DNA of 54,734 bases from Gammaproteobacteria bacterium UBA3067 (GCA_002366835.1 DFBZ01000040.1:1-54734), one strand, 5' to 3'; positions 1 to 8,196 are shown, counted from the first letter of the stretch. Translations and numbers: made by a program. Notes: a model not told the origin generated them from the letters alone.

Positions 1-11
1 GATTCTTCCAT
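1..11 (-). CDS. atpR: N-ATPase subunit AtpR, first codons only
   Basis: Only the first eleven bases of a minus-strand gene lie in the window. An ATG overlaps the TAA stop of the upstream gene as TAATG and begins Met-Glu-Glu. In N-ATPase operons the order is atpD-C-Q-R-B-E-F-A-G, so the gene here should be atpR, a small membrane subunit. The identity is inferred from operon position, because almost no coding sequence is visible. Confidence 0.5.
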
Positions 12-295
12 TAATCCCGCCCTTTTATAAAGAAATAGACATATATACCACCTAGGGCAATGTCCAAAATAATAAAACTGGCGGTCCAACGAACAGAGTA
101 ACCGGCAATTTGGCTGTCTATCCAGCGACCGAAATACGCACCGCCAATTGCAGGGATAACCATCAACAATGCCAAACTGCCCAAGTAGGTGGTTTGGGCA
201 AAAAGCGTGGGCCGATTTTCCTCCGCTTTCTGAAGACGCTTTGCCTCTTTCTCGGCGGCTTTTTCCAGAGGATGCTTATTCTCTTGATTAGCCAA
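11..295 (-). CDS. atpQ: N-ATPase AtpQ (AtpI-like membrane subunit)
   Basis: A 94-residue protein of the AtpI-like class found in Na+-translocating F-type ATPase operons. It has a charged, Lys/Glu-rich N-terminus and two hydrophobic segments around a Gly-rich turn containing AYFGRWID. I chose a TTG start at 295 because a GGAGGG ribosome site lies just upstream and homology to AtpQ begins there. The frame is open further upstream, but that part only overlaps atpC and does not resemble the family. The start lies inside the end of atpC (8-bp overlap), which suggests translational coupling. The family is thought to help assemble or ion-load the membrane rotor; that is family knowledge, not visible here. 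Confidence 0.8.
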   Translation of the reverse strand: MANQENKHPLEKAAEKEAKRLQKAEENRPTLFAQTTYLGSLALLMVIPAIGGAYFGRWIDSQIAGYSVRWTASFIILDIALGGIYVYFFIKGRD

Positions 296-701
296 GCGGG
301 TTGCCCTCCCTGTGTTGTATTTCCCACAAACGGCGAAACGTTTCCTGCTCCAATATATTAATACTTTTTTTAAGCTGAGAAAGTGTATTTTCATCTTCCG
401 AGAGCAAACGCTTAATTGCCTGAGCCATGGTATCGGGGTTATCGCCGATGACAAACTGAGTGGTGCTGATATAGCATGCGCCTTCGTTAAAATAGAGAAT
501 ACCTTCCATAAGAGCAAGGTAGTGCCAGGCGGAATTTTCCTGGCGAAAGCGACACAGGCCGGTTTCCAATACGGTGATAAATCTTTCATGCTGGGACATT
601 ATACCCAGGCTGCCAGACGCATCGCGGCCAACAAAGCTAAGTACGTTATCAAATTGATGACATTGCTGTGCAGACTGCGCATAAAGGGTAAAACTATTCA
701 C
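288..701 (-). CDS. atpC: N-ATPase epsilon subunit
   Basis: Epsilon subunit of the central stalk of an N-type F1Fo ATPase, 137 residues. The N-terminal beta-sandwich shows the family pattern, with GIMSQHERFITVLETG near residues 33-48, followed by a short C-terminal helical part. I chose the GTG at 701: it is preceded by AAGGAG and overlaps the atpD stop as GTGA, the typical coupled arrangement. An ATG further upstream (734) is open in frame but lies inside atpD without a good ribosome site. It is second in the operon, between atpD and atpQ, matching the N-ATPase order. Confidence 0.85.
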   Translation of the reverse strand: MNSFTLYAQSAQQCHQFDNVLSFVGRDASGSLGIMSQHERFITVLETGLCRFRQENSAWHYLALMEGILYFNEGACYISTTQFVIGDNPDTMAQAIKRLLSEDENTLSQLKKSINILEQETFRRLWEIQHREGNPLG

Positions 702-2092
702 TTTTGCTCCTTCATGCTGCCACGCATATAGCAACTTTCTTCCGACACCCCATCATAAACACCGCTTAAAAAGTCTTCGCAATCATCTAGCACATCACTC
801 AAGGGTACAGAGACGCCGGGAATATTGGAGCTCTCTTCCACAACATGAAACGGTTGACTAAGATAGCGTTGTAAGCGCCGCGCTCGGTGAACAATTTGCC
901 GATCTTCTGTTGCCAGAGCCTCCATGCCCAACATGGCGATAATATCCTGCAACTCTTCATAGCGTGCCAGTGCCTCCCGTACACTTCGGGCAAGCCGGTA
1001 ATGCCTTTCTCCCACTATTTTTTTATTTAGCAAACGGCTTTGGGATTGCAAGGGATCAATGGCAGGATAAATGCCGCGCCCGGCTTGTTCGCGGGAAAGT
1101 ATGACCTGACTATCGAGATGACTAAGAATCGCACTCACGGCGGGATCGGTCATATCATCGGCTGGCACGTACACGGCCTGAATAGAGGTGATAGTACCCG
1201 CCGTGGTGGATGCAATACGCTCTTCAAGCTCCGCAACTTCTGAAAGAAGGGTTGGCTGATAGCCCACCGTTGCGGGCATACGCCCCATGAGCCCGGAAAT
1301 TTCGCTGCCTGCTTGAACAAAACGAAACACATTATCCATAAGAAGGAGTACCTCTTTGCCCAGGGTGTCACGAAAGTATTCCGCATAGGTCAGGGCTGCC
1401 GCACCAGTGCGAAAACGTACGCCGGGAGATTCATCCATTTGACCAAAAACCAGGGTGGATCTTTCGAGCACACCGGAACTTTCCATCTCACGCCACAGCT
1501 CATGGGCCTCTCGAATGCGCTCCCCCACTCCGGCAAAAACTGATATGCCCTGGTGCAGCGAAGACATGGCTCTCATAAACTCCATAATCAGAACCGTTTT
1601 CCCTACCCCTGCGCCACCGAATAAACCGGTTTTCCCACCACGAACAAAGGGGCAGAGTAAATCCACGGCTTTGATGCCCGTTTCCAATATGGCGCTGGGG
1701 CTTTTTACCTCAAAAATCGGCGCTGGTTTTTGCAGGATAGGTCGATTCTCATCGCAAAGAAGGGGCGGGCCTGCATCAAGGGGTTTGCCAAATACATCCA
1801 GCACCCGGCCAAGACAATCTTGTGAAACAGGTATGCTTAGAGCCGCACCCGTGGCGTAAACCGGTGTGCCACGCTTGAGGCCACTGGTGGTGTGCAATGC
1901 CACGGCGCGAATAAAGCTGGGGTTTAAGTGGTGCTGTACTTCTAATGCGGAAAAGCCGCCATCAATAGGGACAAGCAGTGCCTCATAGAGAGCAGGCAGC
2001 TCACCCTCGCAGTGAATACCAACCACAGGGCCGGAGACATCGGATATAATTCCCGTCTGAATGAGAGCACTGTTTTGCGCTGTTACCATCAT
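698..2092 (-). CDS. atpD: N-ATPase beta subunit
   Basis: Catalytic beta subunit of an F1-type ATPase, 464 residues, cytoplasmic. The Walker A motif GGAGVGKT is at about residues 159-166 and is followed by a GVGERIREAHEL loop and a LLLMDN Walker B strand near residue 255. The divergent sequence and its place as first gene before atpC and atpQ mark it as the N-ATPase type, which in many marine bacteria is a second ATPase beside the housekeeping one and is proposed to export Na+. The start is one of two adjacent ATG codons; the ribosome site is weak. Upstream (2093-2222) is a short divergent promoter space shared with the DUF924 gene. Confidence 0.92.
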   Translation of the reverse strand: MMVTAQNSALIQTGIISDVSGPVVGIHCEGELPALYEALLVPIDGGFSALEVQHHLNPSFIRAVALHTTSGLKRGTPVYATGAALSIPVSQDCLGRVLDVFGKPLDAGPPLLCDENRPILQKPAPIFEVKSPSAILETGIKAVDLLCPFVRGGKTGLFGGAGVGKTVLIMEFMRAMSSLHQGISVFAGVGERIREAHELWREMESSGVLERSTLVFGQMDESPGVRFRTGAAALTYAEYFRDTLGKEVLLLMDNVFRFVQAGSEISGLMGRMPATVGYQPTLLSEVAELEERIASTTAGTITSIQAVYVPADDMTDPAVSAILSHLDSQVILSREQAGRGIYPAIDPLQSQSRLLNKKIVGERHYRLARSVREALARYEELQDIIAMLGMEALATEDRQIVHRARRLQRYLSQPFHVVEESSNIPGVSVPLSDVLDDCEDFLSGVYDGVSEESCYMRGSMKEQK

Positions 2093-2222
2093 AATTGTTG
2101 CTTAACCCTAGATAAATCAACGTATAACTTATGACTCATATTTGGTGATAATGCAATAATACCTCGACACTAGAATGACTTAATCCGATACTCCCAGCTG
2201 AATTTAAAATAGGCAGACAAAT

Positions 2223-2762
2223 ATGACACACCAAGACATTATTTCCTTCTGGTTCAAGGAAATTGATCCCAAAGCGTGGTGGGTAAAAGACGGCGAATTC
2301 GACCAGCTCATCAAAACACGCTTTCTTAAAACCCTCCAAGCCGCTTGTAACGATGAACTTATCGAATGGCGCTCTTGCCCTGAAGGCCGCTTGGCTGAAA
2401 TCATTGTGCTGGATCAATTCTCCCGAAACATCTATCGCGATTTACCCGAAGCATTCGAAAATGATTCTCTGGCTATGGCTCTGACACAAGAGGCCATTTT
2501 AAACCGCTGCGATGAGGACTTACCGCCAAGGCAGCGGGCATTTTTATATATGCCTTTAATGCACAGTGAATCACCGTTTATTCATGTGCAGGCTGAACGG
2601 CTTTTTAAGCAGGAAGGCATGGAAAGTAGCTACGAATTTGAACTCAAGCACAAAGCTATTATTGATCGCTTTGGGCGATACCCCCACCGTAACGCGATTT
2701 TGGGGCGTGTTTCTACACCAGAGGAAGAAGCATTTCTTCAACAGCCCGGTTCTTCATTTTAG
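2223..2762 (+). CDS. DUF924 family protein
   Basis: A 179-residue cytoplasmic protein of the DUF924 family, alpha-helical with a TPR-like fold in solved members and no assigned reaction. It shows the family's typical opening (ISFWF near residue 8, KAWWVKD near residue 20), the LDQFSRNIYR segment near residue 65 and a C-terminal RFGRYPHRNAILGR motif. Length is normal for the family. It is transcribed away from the N-ATPase operon and ends facing the thioesterase gene, with a strong hairpin between. No function is assigned. Confidence 0.85.
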   Translation: MTHQDIISFWFKEIDPKAWWVKDGEFDQLIKTRFLKTLQAACNDELIEWRSCPEGRLAEIIVLDQFSRNIYRDLPEAFENDSLAMALTQEAILNRCDEDLPPRQRAFLYMPLMHSESPFIHVQAERLFKQEGMESSYEFELKHKAIIDRFGRYPHRNAILGRVSTPEEEAFLQQPGSSF

Positions 2763-2852
2763 GAATAAAGCGTTTAATACAGGCTGTTTGATAGGTTCAA
2801 GTTTTGGAGTTCATATTTTCCGAAAAATCATCGGCAAATCACGGATGGTGTT

Positions 2853-2887
2853 ACGTTTTGGGTACGACCATATCGAACCCAAAACGT
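2853..2887. terminator. Stem-loop between convergent genes
   Basis: A perfect 11-bp inverted repeat (ACGTTTTGGGT / ACCCAAAACGT) with a 13-base loop that can itself pair CGA with TCG. It lies between the ends of the DUF924 gene and the thioesterase gene, which converge. There is no clear T-run on either strand, so it may be a weak bidirectional terminator or an mRNA 3'-end stabiliser. Confidence 0.55.
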
Positions 2888-2890
2888 GAG

Positions 2891-3421
2891 CTATAAAGCA
2901 TCCAGAAAGTGCTCATCGGTTTTCAGAAAAGCATCTATAATTTCGGGGTGCGTTTCAGCCGACAGTTTTTGCAGACCAAAACCTTCCACTAAACGGTCGC
3001 TATCCACCACGCCTTTTTTATCGCGAAACGCCAAAGCCACATAGGACAGCACGGCAGTTTCGCCTTTGATACTAAAGCGGTGCTCGACAATAAGAAACTT
3101 ATCCGTGCGGCCCACAAACTGGGAGCTCAAATCATACTTCACAAAAATATCGATGGAGCGCCTATAGAGTAGGTGACTAGAGGTCACCACCGGCACCCAG
3201 CGATTTTTCATCATGGCACGAATCACTCCCGTTCCAAAATATAATTGTGTGCGCGCCACATCCATAATGGAAAGGTAGCGCCCATTATTAATATGGAAGT
3301 TCGCATCACAGTCCCAGGGCATAACACAAAGGGGCAAAGATACTGCCTCATAAGCGTCAGCTGGTTTTTTGGTAAATAAGTGATAAAAATACGCATACAC
3401 CATGCGGGCCATAATAAACAT
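2891..3421 (-). CDS. Acyl-CoA thioesterase-like hotdog protein
   Basis: A 176-residue protein of the 4-hydroxybenzoyl-CoA-thioesterase/THEM6-like hotdog group. Key segment is MPWDCDANFHINNGRYLSIMD (split here: Asp-Cys-Asp followed by His-Ile-Asn-Asn-Gly-Arg), the conserved substrate-facing helix start of this group, followed by long beta strands. The ATG at 3421 has a GAGGT ribosome site six bases upstream; the TTG just before it is less likely. A hydrophobic N-terminus (about residues 1-14) could anchor it to the membrane. It probably hydrolyses an acyl-CoA, but the substrate is not visible. Confidence 0.75.
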   Translation of the reverse strand: MFIMARMVYAYFYHLFTKKPADAYEAVSLPLCVMPWDCDANFHINNGRYLSIMDVARTQLYFGTGVIRAMMKNRWVPVVTSSHLLYRRSIDIFVKYDLSSQFVGRTDKFLIVEHRFSIKGETAVLSYVALAFRDKKGVVDSDRLVEGFGLQKLSAETHPEIIDAFLKTDEHFLDAL

Positions 3422-3613
3422 CAAAACACCTCAAAATTGATTGAAAAACCGTCGAGCATTTTAACGTAATTCAATCCGAATAGCAGCGCAGGCATTGCTT
3501 GGGGCTCTATAGATGACTAAGAGCATGGCTTTTAACAAAGCCCTTGGCTAAACTGAAAGCCTTACTTGAATTCCAGATTAAACCCTCTGACAAACAACAC
3601 GGTACAAACTCCT

Positions 3614-4054
3614 ATGACTGAAACAAACCCAAACGACCTCAAGGGCAAAAAAGTAAAAGCCTCTATTTCTGCGTTAGCTATATTAGTGGGGGTTTCCGTG
3701 GGCCTGTCCGGCCCTATTGCCGTAAACATTCATGAGGCAGCGCATGTGCTTTGTGCGGTAAAAGGGGAGTGTTTTGGTGAAACTCGTTGGTTGGAGGGTA
3801 TCAGCGCTCTGCCGGTATGGAATTTATTATTTGGAACCTTAGGCGCTTCTTTATTTGTTCTTTCTGCGCTCAGTCACTTCTATATTTTTCCAAAATTCAT
3901 ACCGGTATTTCATGATGCAGCAAAGAATGCCAAGAAAAGCTTCCCCACCCTTGCTCAGTTAAGAAAGTCATCAGCAATATGTATGCTTATTTCGTCGATT
4001 TTATGGGTAGCCATGTTAATTACGAGTATTTCATTATACCAAGAGGTGACTTAG
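3614..4054 (+). CDS. Small membrane protein with HEXXH motif
   Basis: A 146-residue membrane protein I do not recognise. From the ATG at 3614 it has a short charged N-terminus, a first hydrophobic helix (about 18-39) running straight into HEAAH at 40-44, then a Cys-containing loop (LCAVKGEC), a second hydrophobic stretch (about 70-95), a Lys-rich loop and a last helix (about 120-142). HEXXH at the end of a first membrane helix is the pattern of M50-type intramembrane metalloproteases, but the usual distal Asp ligand (NPDG or similar) is not evident, and the protein is shorter than any M50 enzyme. A TTG at 3566 would extend it by 16 residues. A short transposable element sits directly after its stop. 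Confidence 0.6.
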   Translation: MTETNPNDLKGKKVKASISALAILVGVSVGLSGPIAVNIHEAAHVLCAVKGECFGETRWLEGISALPVWNLLFGTLGASLFVLSALSHFYIFPKFIPVFHDAAKNAKKSFPTLAQLRKSSAICMLISSILWVAMLITSISLYQEVT

Positions 4055-4058
4055 TTAA

Positions 4059-4198
4059 GGGCATCTCTAAAAATTAGAATTTTTATTCGAGAGCAAGGAA
4101 GCACCGCACGGAAACCCGCAGTGTAGAAGGGCTACATGAGGAGTTGAGTACGGAGCTGACGCCGCTATCGGGTAAAAAGGCAATTTTTAGAGATGCCC
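4059..4198. mobile_element. MITE-like element, copy 1 (140 bp)
   Basis: Non-coding element with perfect 17-bp terminal inverted repeats, GGGCATCTCTAAAAATT at the left and its reverse complement at the right. It is flanked on both sides by TTAA (4055-4058 and 4199-4202), which fits a 4-bp target duplication although TTAA is itself palindromic. It is about 90% or more identical to the copy at 8009-8196 outside a 48-bp length difference. It has no transposase and must be moved in trans if at all. It lies immediately after the stop codon of the HEAAH gene. Confidence 0.85.
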
Positions 4199-4252
4199 TT
4201 AAGCCTGCACCCTTCAACTAAGCACTGTACTACTGAGGCCGTACACACAGGC

Positions 4253-5242
4253 TTAGTTGAGCACTTCAGGCATAGCCAATTCTAGCTCTTTAGCCTTTTG
4301 TTGTAGTGCTCGCATATTTTCAGGCCCTAACCTGAATAGCTGCTTATCCAGAGCACTACGCTTTTCCAGCTTTTGATCCTGAAATTGATACATTACCTTA
4401 GGTCGAATTAAACGCACCTCTCCATCCAAAACGGGTGCGGCCTGAATATTCTGTAAGGCTTTCAAGAGCACTCCATCTATGTGTCCCTCGGGATAACCAA
4501 GTTCAAGATAGGCCGCCTGGAAAAGAGGCCGCAAGCGCACATAGAAAACCAACAACTGATCCGTATTAGCGCTAACAATCGAATTGACCAGGGGCGTGTA
4601 ACGTTGGTAGCTTGCCGGATCAAGTCGATAAAGATCTACACTGCCCTCTTCGCCACTTGCTGGAAGTAACAAATCCACCATAAAAGGCGACCCGGGCTTA
4701 AACACCCCCAGCAAATTTCGGACAATCTTTCCCTGTGCAAGATTGTCTGCCAGGGCCGTCGCCTTGCGCACCAGTTGTTCTGTTTCGGCCCAGGAAAGTA
4801 GCAGCTTGTTTGACCATAACTCCGCCCACTGGTCGCGGTATAAACCATCACTCTCGCCAAGAGCCGGCAAGGCGGCAATGGCTGGGCTCACTTCTACAGG
4901 CTCAGACTGCCTTTTTATCTGCCCTGACGAAGACTGCTCGGCCAGTGGCTCCAAGGGTATAAGGGCTTGAGGGCCGGAGTCAACTAAGCCCACCTCTGGC
5001 TCAAGTAACGAGGTAACTTCAACAGGCTTTTGAAATAAGCCCTGGATTTGCTCCCAGCGATCCACCGTGAAATAAGCAGCCGTTATCAGTAGTACAGAAA
5101 TAGATAGAACATACCGAATACTACGTTCTGAAATATCCCACTTAGCGGGTTGAGGAGGTCGATACTCGGCCTCCATTTCTTCGGCCTGCACGGACTGTTG
5201 CGCCTTCTCTTTATTTATTTGTTTTTCAATCGCTGTAGTCAT
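4253..5242 (-). CDS. DUF3014 family membrane-anchored protein
   Basis: A 329-residue protein of the DUF3014 family. It has a cytoplasmic charged N-terminus (about 1-40), one membrane helix near 43-60, a Pro/Glu-rich linker (about 70-130) and a C-terminal helical periplasmic domain with the family's SWAETEQLVRKATALADNLA stretch near residues 155-175 and an RPKVMYQF(Q)D segment near 290. The start ATG has GAGGT upstream. Function of the family is unknown. It sits 35 bases downstream of mddA on the same strand, so co-transcription is likely. Confidence 0.8.
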   Translation of the reverse strand: MTTAIEKQINKEKAQQSVQAEEMEAEYRPPQPAKWDISERSIRYVLSISVLLITAAYFTVDRWEQIQGLFQKPVEVTSLLEPEVGLVDSGPQALIPLEPLAEQSSSGQIKRQSEPVEVSPAIAALPALGESDGLYRDQWAELWSNKLLLSWAETEQLVRKATALADNLAQGKIVRNLLGVFKPGSPFMVDLLLPASGEEGSVDLYRLDPASYQRYTPLVNSIVSANTDQLLVFYVRLRPLFQAAYLELGYPEGHIDGVLLKALQNIQAAPVLDGEVRLIRPKVMYQFQDQKLEKRSALDKQLFRLGPENMRALQQKAKELELAMPEVLN

Positions 5243-5277
5243 AAATACCTCAAAAAACCACTTTCAGGTTTTCAAAA

Positions 5278-6009
5278 TCAATCTGATTTAAGGCGTGGAA
5301 ACAACTTAGGCGTTCTATCTTGATAAGCTTGGTAGTCTTCGCCGAACCGTTTTAATAAGGTGCGCTCTTCAAAGTAAATACCCACCAAAATATAGACACC
5401 AAAACCAAAGGCCAAAACCAAGTGACCCAGTGTCATATAGGGCGTCACCCAGAAACCAATCAGCATGCCCAGCATCATAGGGTGACGCACCAGTTTATAG
5501 AGTATGTGCTCACTGAATACGACATCTGTATAACTTTTTTCTACGTAATGCAAATACACCTGACGTAATCCAAAAAGATCAAAATGATCCGTTAGGAAAG
5601 TGGAAAAAACAGTGAGAAACCATCCAAAGGCAAACAGCGCCCACAAGGTATTAACGATAATCTCGTTCTCAAAATGCCACAAAACCGTACCCATGGGGCG
5701 CCAAAGTATGAGTAAAACCAGCATCACTAAGGAGGACATCATCACATAATGGCTGCGTTCCAAATGTTCTGGTACGTGATTGTTCCACCAGGCTTTAAAA
5801 CTAGGCCGCGCCATAAGCGTGTGCTGCACGCCAAACAGCGCGACCAGAAAAAGGTTAAACCCCGCATCCCCCCACGGGTCATTCGATATTGACGAGCCCA
5901 CTGTCCAAGGAACCCATAATTCGGCGATAAAAAGTATCAAGTAGCCCATTGTCCCTAGAAAAAACAGGTAACTGACTACTCCGTATATAAGTACATTCTT
6001 CTGCGACAT
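5278..6009 (-). CDS. mddA: Methanethiol S-methyltransferase MddA
   Basis: A 243-residue polytopic inner-membrane protein of the NnrU/isoprenylcysteine methyltransferase superfamily, matching MddA, which methylates methanethiol with S-adenosylmethionine to give dimethyl sulfide. The N-terminus SYLFFLGTMGYLILF is characteristic of MddA. The C-terminal part has the superfamily's SAM-binding pattern: YKLVRHPMMLGMLIGFW near residues 170-187, then FEERTLLKRFGEDYQAY near 212-228. Related NnrU-like methyltransferases of other substrates cannot be fully excluded. It is followed closely by the DUF3014 gene and preceded by smrA, all on the minus strand. Confidence 0.75.
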   Translation of the reverse strand: MSQKNVLIYGVVSYLFFLGTMGYLILFIAELWVPWTVGSSISNDPWGDAGFNLFLVALFGVQHTLMARPSFKAWWNNHVPEHLERSHYVMMSSLVMLVLLILWRPMGTVLWHFENEIIVNTLWALFAFGWFLTVFSTFLTDHFDLFGLRQVYLHYVEKSYTDVVFSEHILYKLVRHPMMLGMLIGFWVTPYMTLGHLVLAFGFGVYILVGIYFEERTLLKRFGEDYQAYQDRTPKLFPRLKSD

Positions 6010-6035
6010 ACTGACAACTCTCTTATTTTTAGAAA

Positions 6036-6614
6036 CTAGCGCGCGTTAAATTTCTCCCGGGCACTCAGTTTGCTCGATTCACTTTTCTGAATCAACACAT
6101 ATACCGCACCCACTCCACCATGGCGCGGCTGCGTGCTATGAAAAGCAAGCACTTGGGGTAATTGCTGAAGCCAGTGGTTTACAAAACTTTTTATTCTGGC
6201 TGGTGTGTCGCTGCGATCGCCCTTGCCGTGGGTTATAACCACCGCGCGCAGCTGCCTGTTTTGACATTCCTGAATAAATTTGAACACCTCTTGCCTGGCT
6301 TGTGCGACGGTCAAGCGATGTAAGTCCAGGCTTGCTTCAATGTCGTACTTTCCCAATCTGAGCTTGCGATAAACCCCCTCTTGCACCCCTGCTTTTTTCC
6401 ATTCCAGCGGGTCATGAGGCCCTACCTGTTCGACGTGTTCGGTATCCAGGTAGTTAGGGTCGGCCTGTTTTTCAGTAACAGCGGCCTGCCGTTTTGCCTC
6501 AAATTCAGGATCGGAACTTTGTTGTGGGCGTGCTTTTAAACCCTGACGGTTAGGAATATGACGCTTCACGCCCTTCATTTCGCCACGAAATAGGGAAGAC
6601 TCATCGTCGCTCAT
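6036..6614 (-). CDS. smrA: Smr domain protein (SmrA-like)
   Basis: A 192-residue protein with a C-terminal Smr domain, a fold linked to DNA or RNA nicking and, in some bacteria, ribosome rescue. The N-terminal half is charged and low in structure. The Smr domain carries the SLDLHRLTVAQARQEV opening (LDLH motif), the VVITHGKGDRS strand (HGKG) and a final ARPRHGG-like turn (here STQPRHGGVGAVYVLI). The ATG at 6614 follows GAGGT, so I prefer it to the ATG 42 bases upstream. The next gene downstream, mddA, is only 26 bases away. Confidence 0.85.
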   Translation of the reverse strand: MSDDESSLFRGEMKGVKRHIPNRQGLKARPQQSSDPEFEAKRQAAVTEKQADPNYLDTEHVEQVGPHDPLEWKKAGVQEGVYRKLRLGKYDIEASLDLHRLTVAQARQEVFKFIQECQNRQLRAVVITHGKGDRSDTPARIKSFVNHWLQQLPQVLAFHSTQPRHGGVGAVYVLIQKSESSKLSAREKFNAR

Positions 6615-6768
6615 GCTGACCTCTAGCGCTTTTGCTTTTCTGATATATACAGCCACCAGACTACCAAAAAAGCAGAAGCTGGAAAACTAAGATTAAATGG
6701 AGAAGAGAACGGAACTCTATGGGGTGACGTAAAGACAGGGTTAGAAAGCTGACTCTAAAGCGTAATGA

Positions 6769-7593
6769 CTAGTGAAGCGACCTGTGCATCACCACTGCAC
6801 CTTGCGATACAGTAGCTTGAGAAGCCGGCTCTGAAGGCGTATTTACCGCCTTTTGCTGAACAACAGGACAACGAGGGCAGGGATTTAAAGGAGGGAGCGC
6901 TTTTAGATGGGCGTTCCACAGCGTTGCAAGAGCCAGAGCACCTGCGCCAAGCCAAAAAAGTGCCTGACTCCCCTCTATGAAGTGCCCATAAAACAACACA
7001 ACCAAGCCAAACCCACCCGCCACTAATGGCTTATAACCATGACGTTCTTTGGCACGATAGATCAGCCCGCTGATAGCAAAAAACAAAGAAAACAGCACTA
7101 CTGGCAATAAAAACCCCAGAATATGCTTAAAGTCGGCAGCTGTCACAGCCACAGGTACGCCCGCAAACTGTGCGCCACAGGCCGCACAAATAGTGTCGAA
7201 AAAAAAGGTAGTTAAAATAATGGGTATCACTGTTAAAACCAGCCAGTGATTAAGTCTTGGCGGTGTTAAGTCTTCGCATACGTCCTGCTTTGATTTCATT
7301 ACTTGCATGATCTTGGCAGCACTGGGGAGACTTTCAACGCCACCATCAAAAAAACCGATAAAACGATAGACACTTTCAGAAATCGTACTGTGAACGCTAA
7401 GCACATCTTCACCGTCCACAAGAACCGCTAAAGAACTTTGCGCAGCAATGGCATCGGGCAGGTTTTTCTGTCTGAGATCCCATTCATGCCAATGGGGCTC
7501 AATACCCAGCTCCAGAAAGGCACGCAAAACCCGCCCCCGGATAACCTGAAGCTGGCTGTTGTAGCGATCAAAAACGATATCAACCCGTACCAT
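6769..7593 (-). CDS. MerC-like membrane protein with N-terminal glutaredoxin-like domain
   Basis: A 274-residue protein. Residues 1-110 look like a small alpha/beta, glutaredoxin-like domain (VDIVFDRY..., then LAVLVDGEDVL) without a CxxC pair. Residues about 117-232 contain four hydrophobic helices; CAAC at about 136-139 sits in the first loop and CPRC at about 239-242 follows the last helix. This spacing resembles MerC-type mercury-transport proteins, but no mer genes are nearby and Hg transport is not proven. The ATG at 7593 follows AAGGGG; another ATG at 7611 is in frame. The tail is Ala/Ser/Thr-rich. It may handle another metal or a redox signal. Confidence 0.55.
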   Translation of the reverse strand: MVRVDIVFDRYNSQLQVIRGRVLRAFLELGIEPHWHEWDLRQKNLPDAIAAQSSLAVLVDGEDVLSVHSTISESVYRFIGFFDGGVESLPSAAKIMQVMKSKQDVCEDLTPPRLNHWLVLTVIPIILTTFFFDTICAACGAQFAGVPVAVTAADFKHILGFLLPVVLFSLFFAISGLIYRAKERHGYKPLVAGGFGLVVLFYGHFIEGSQALFWLGAGALALATLWNAHLKALPPLNPCPRCPVVQQKAVNTPSEPASQATVSQGAVVMHRSLH

Positions 7594-7611
7594 AAGCCCC
7601 TTGTAGAGCAT

Positions 7612-8008
7612 GCCTCTTATTCATTTGTTAGCGCACTCAGCACTTCGCCTTAGCCACACAATTATAACGCCCAGTAATTGTTCGCTTGGTTTAACTATGG
7701 TTACATTGCGTAAACTTCTTACGTTTCTACTTTCAATACCTAACTGATACGCTTAGCTTTGTACTTTTTACTAGGGCTGTCAAACGCTTTTTCTTTGCCA
7801 GACTCTAATATCCGTTTTTTTGTCGCACTTGCACCTATATTAACTAAAGATGTTCGTCGAGAAGGTGCACCCCTTCCCGCTGCCACCAACAAGAAAAGCT
7901 CTACGTAATATCAGGTCTAACAAAACAGCCCCAGCTACTGCTCTTATGCTATGGTGAAAGCGGTCATTGCAGCCCGCTGTTAGGCCCTTTATTATTGGCC
8001 CGAATCAA
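7612..8008. other. Intergenic stretch, no gene seen
   Basis: About 400 bases between the start of the MerC-like gene and the second MITE-like element. It is AT-rich with several short T-runs on both strands and no open frame with a ribosome site or a recognisable protein. It should hold the promoter of the MerC-like gene; no promoter motif is clear enough to call. Confidence 0.4.
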
Positions 8009-8196
8009 GGGCATCTCTAAAAATTAGAATTTTTATTCGAGAGCAAGAAAGCACCGCACGGAAACCCGCACGACTCCATGGATGGAGGAGGTAGAGCGAC
8101 GCAGGAAGCCAAAGCCGAGTATACAAGGGCTACATGAGGAGTTGAGTACAGAGCTGACGCCGCTATCGGATAAAAAGGCAATTTTTAGAGATGCCC
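8009..8196. mobile_element. MITE-like element, copy 2 (188 bp)
   Basis: Same element as at 4059-4198, with identical perfect 17-bp terminal inverted repeats. It is flanked by TCAA on both sides (8005-8008 and 8197-8200). TCAA is not palindromic, so this is a true 4-bp direct duplication and good evidence of transposition. It carries about 48 extra bases in the middle (about 8072-8126) that copy 1 lacks, so one copy derives by internal deletion or insertion. It ends 40 bases before the yejA start and could affect that operon's promoter. Confidence 0.88.

Noticed and set aside
4059..4198. Rho-independent terminator instead of mobile element
   Set aside because: The inverted ends are 140 bp apart, recur exactly at 8009-8196 and are flanked by target duplications.
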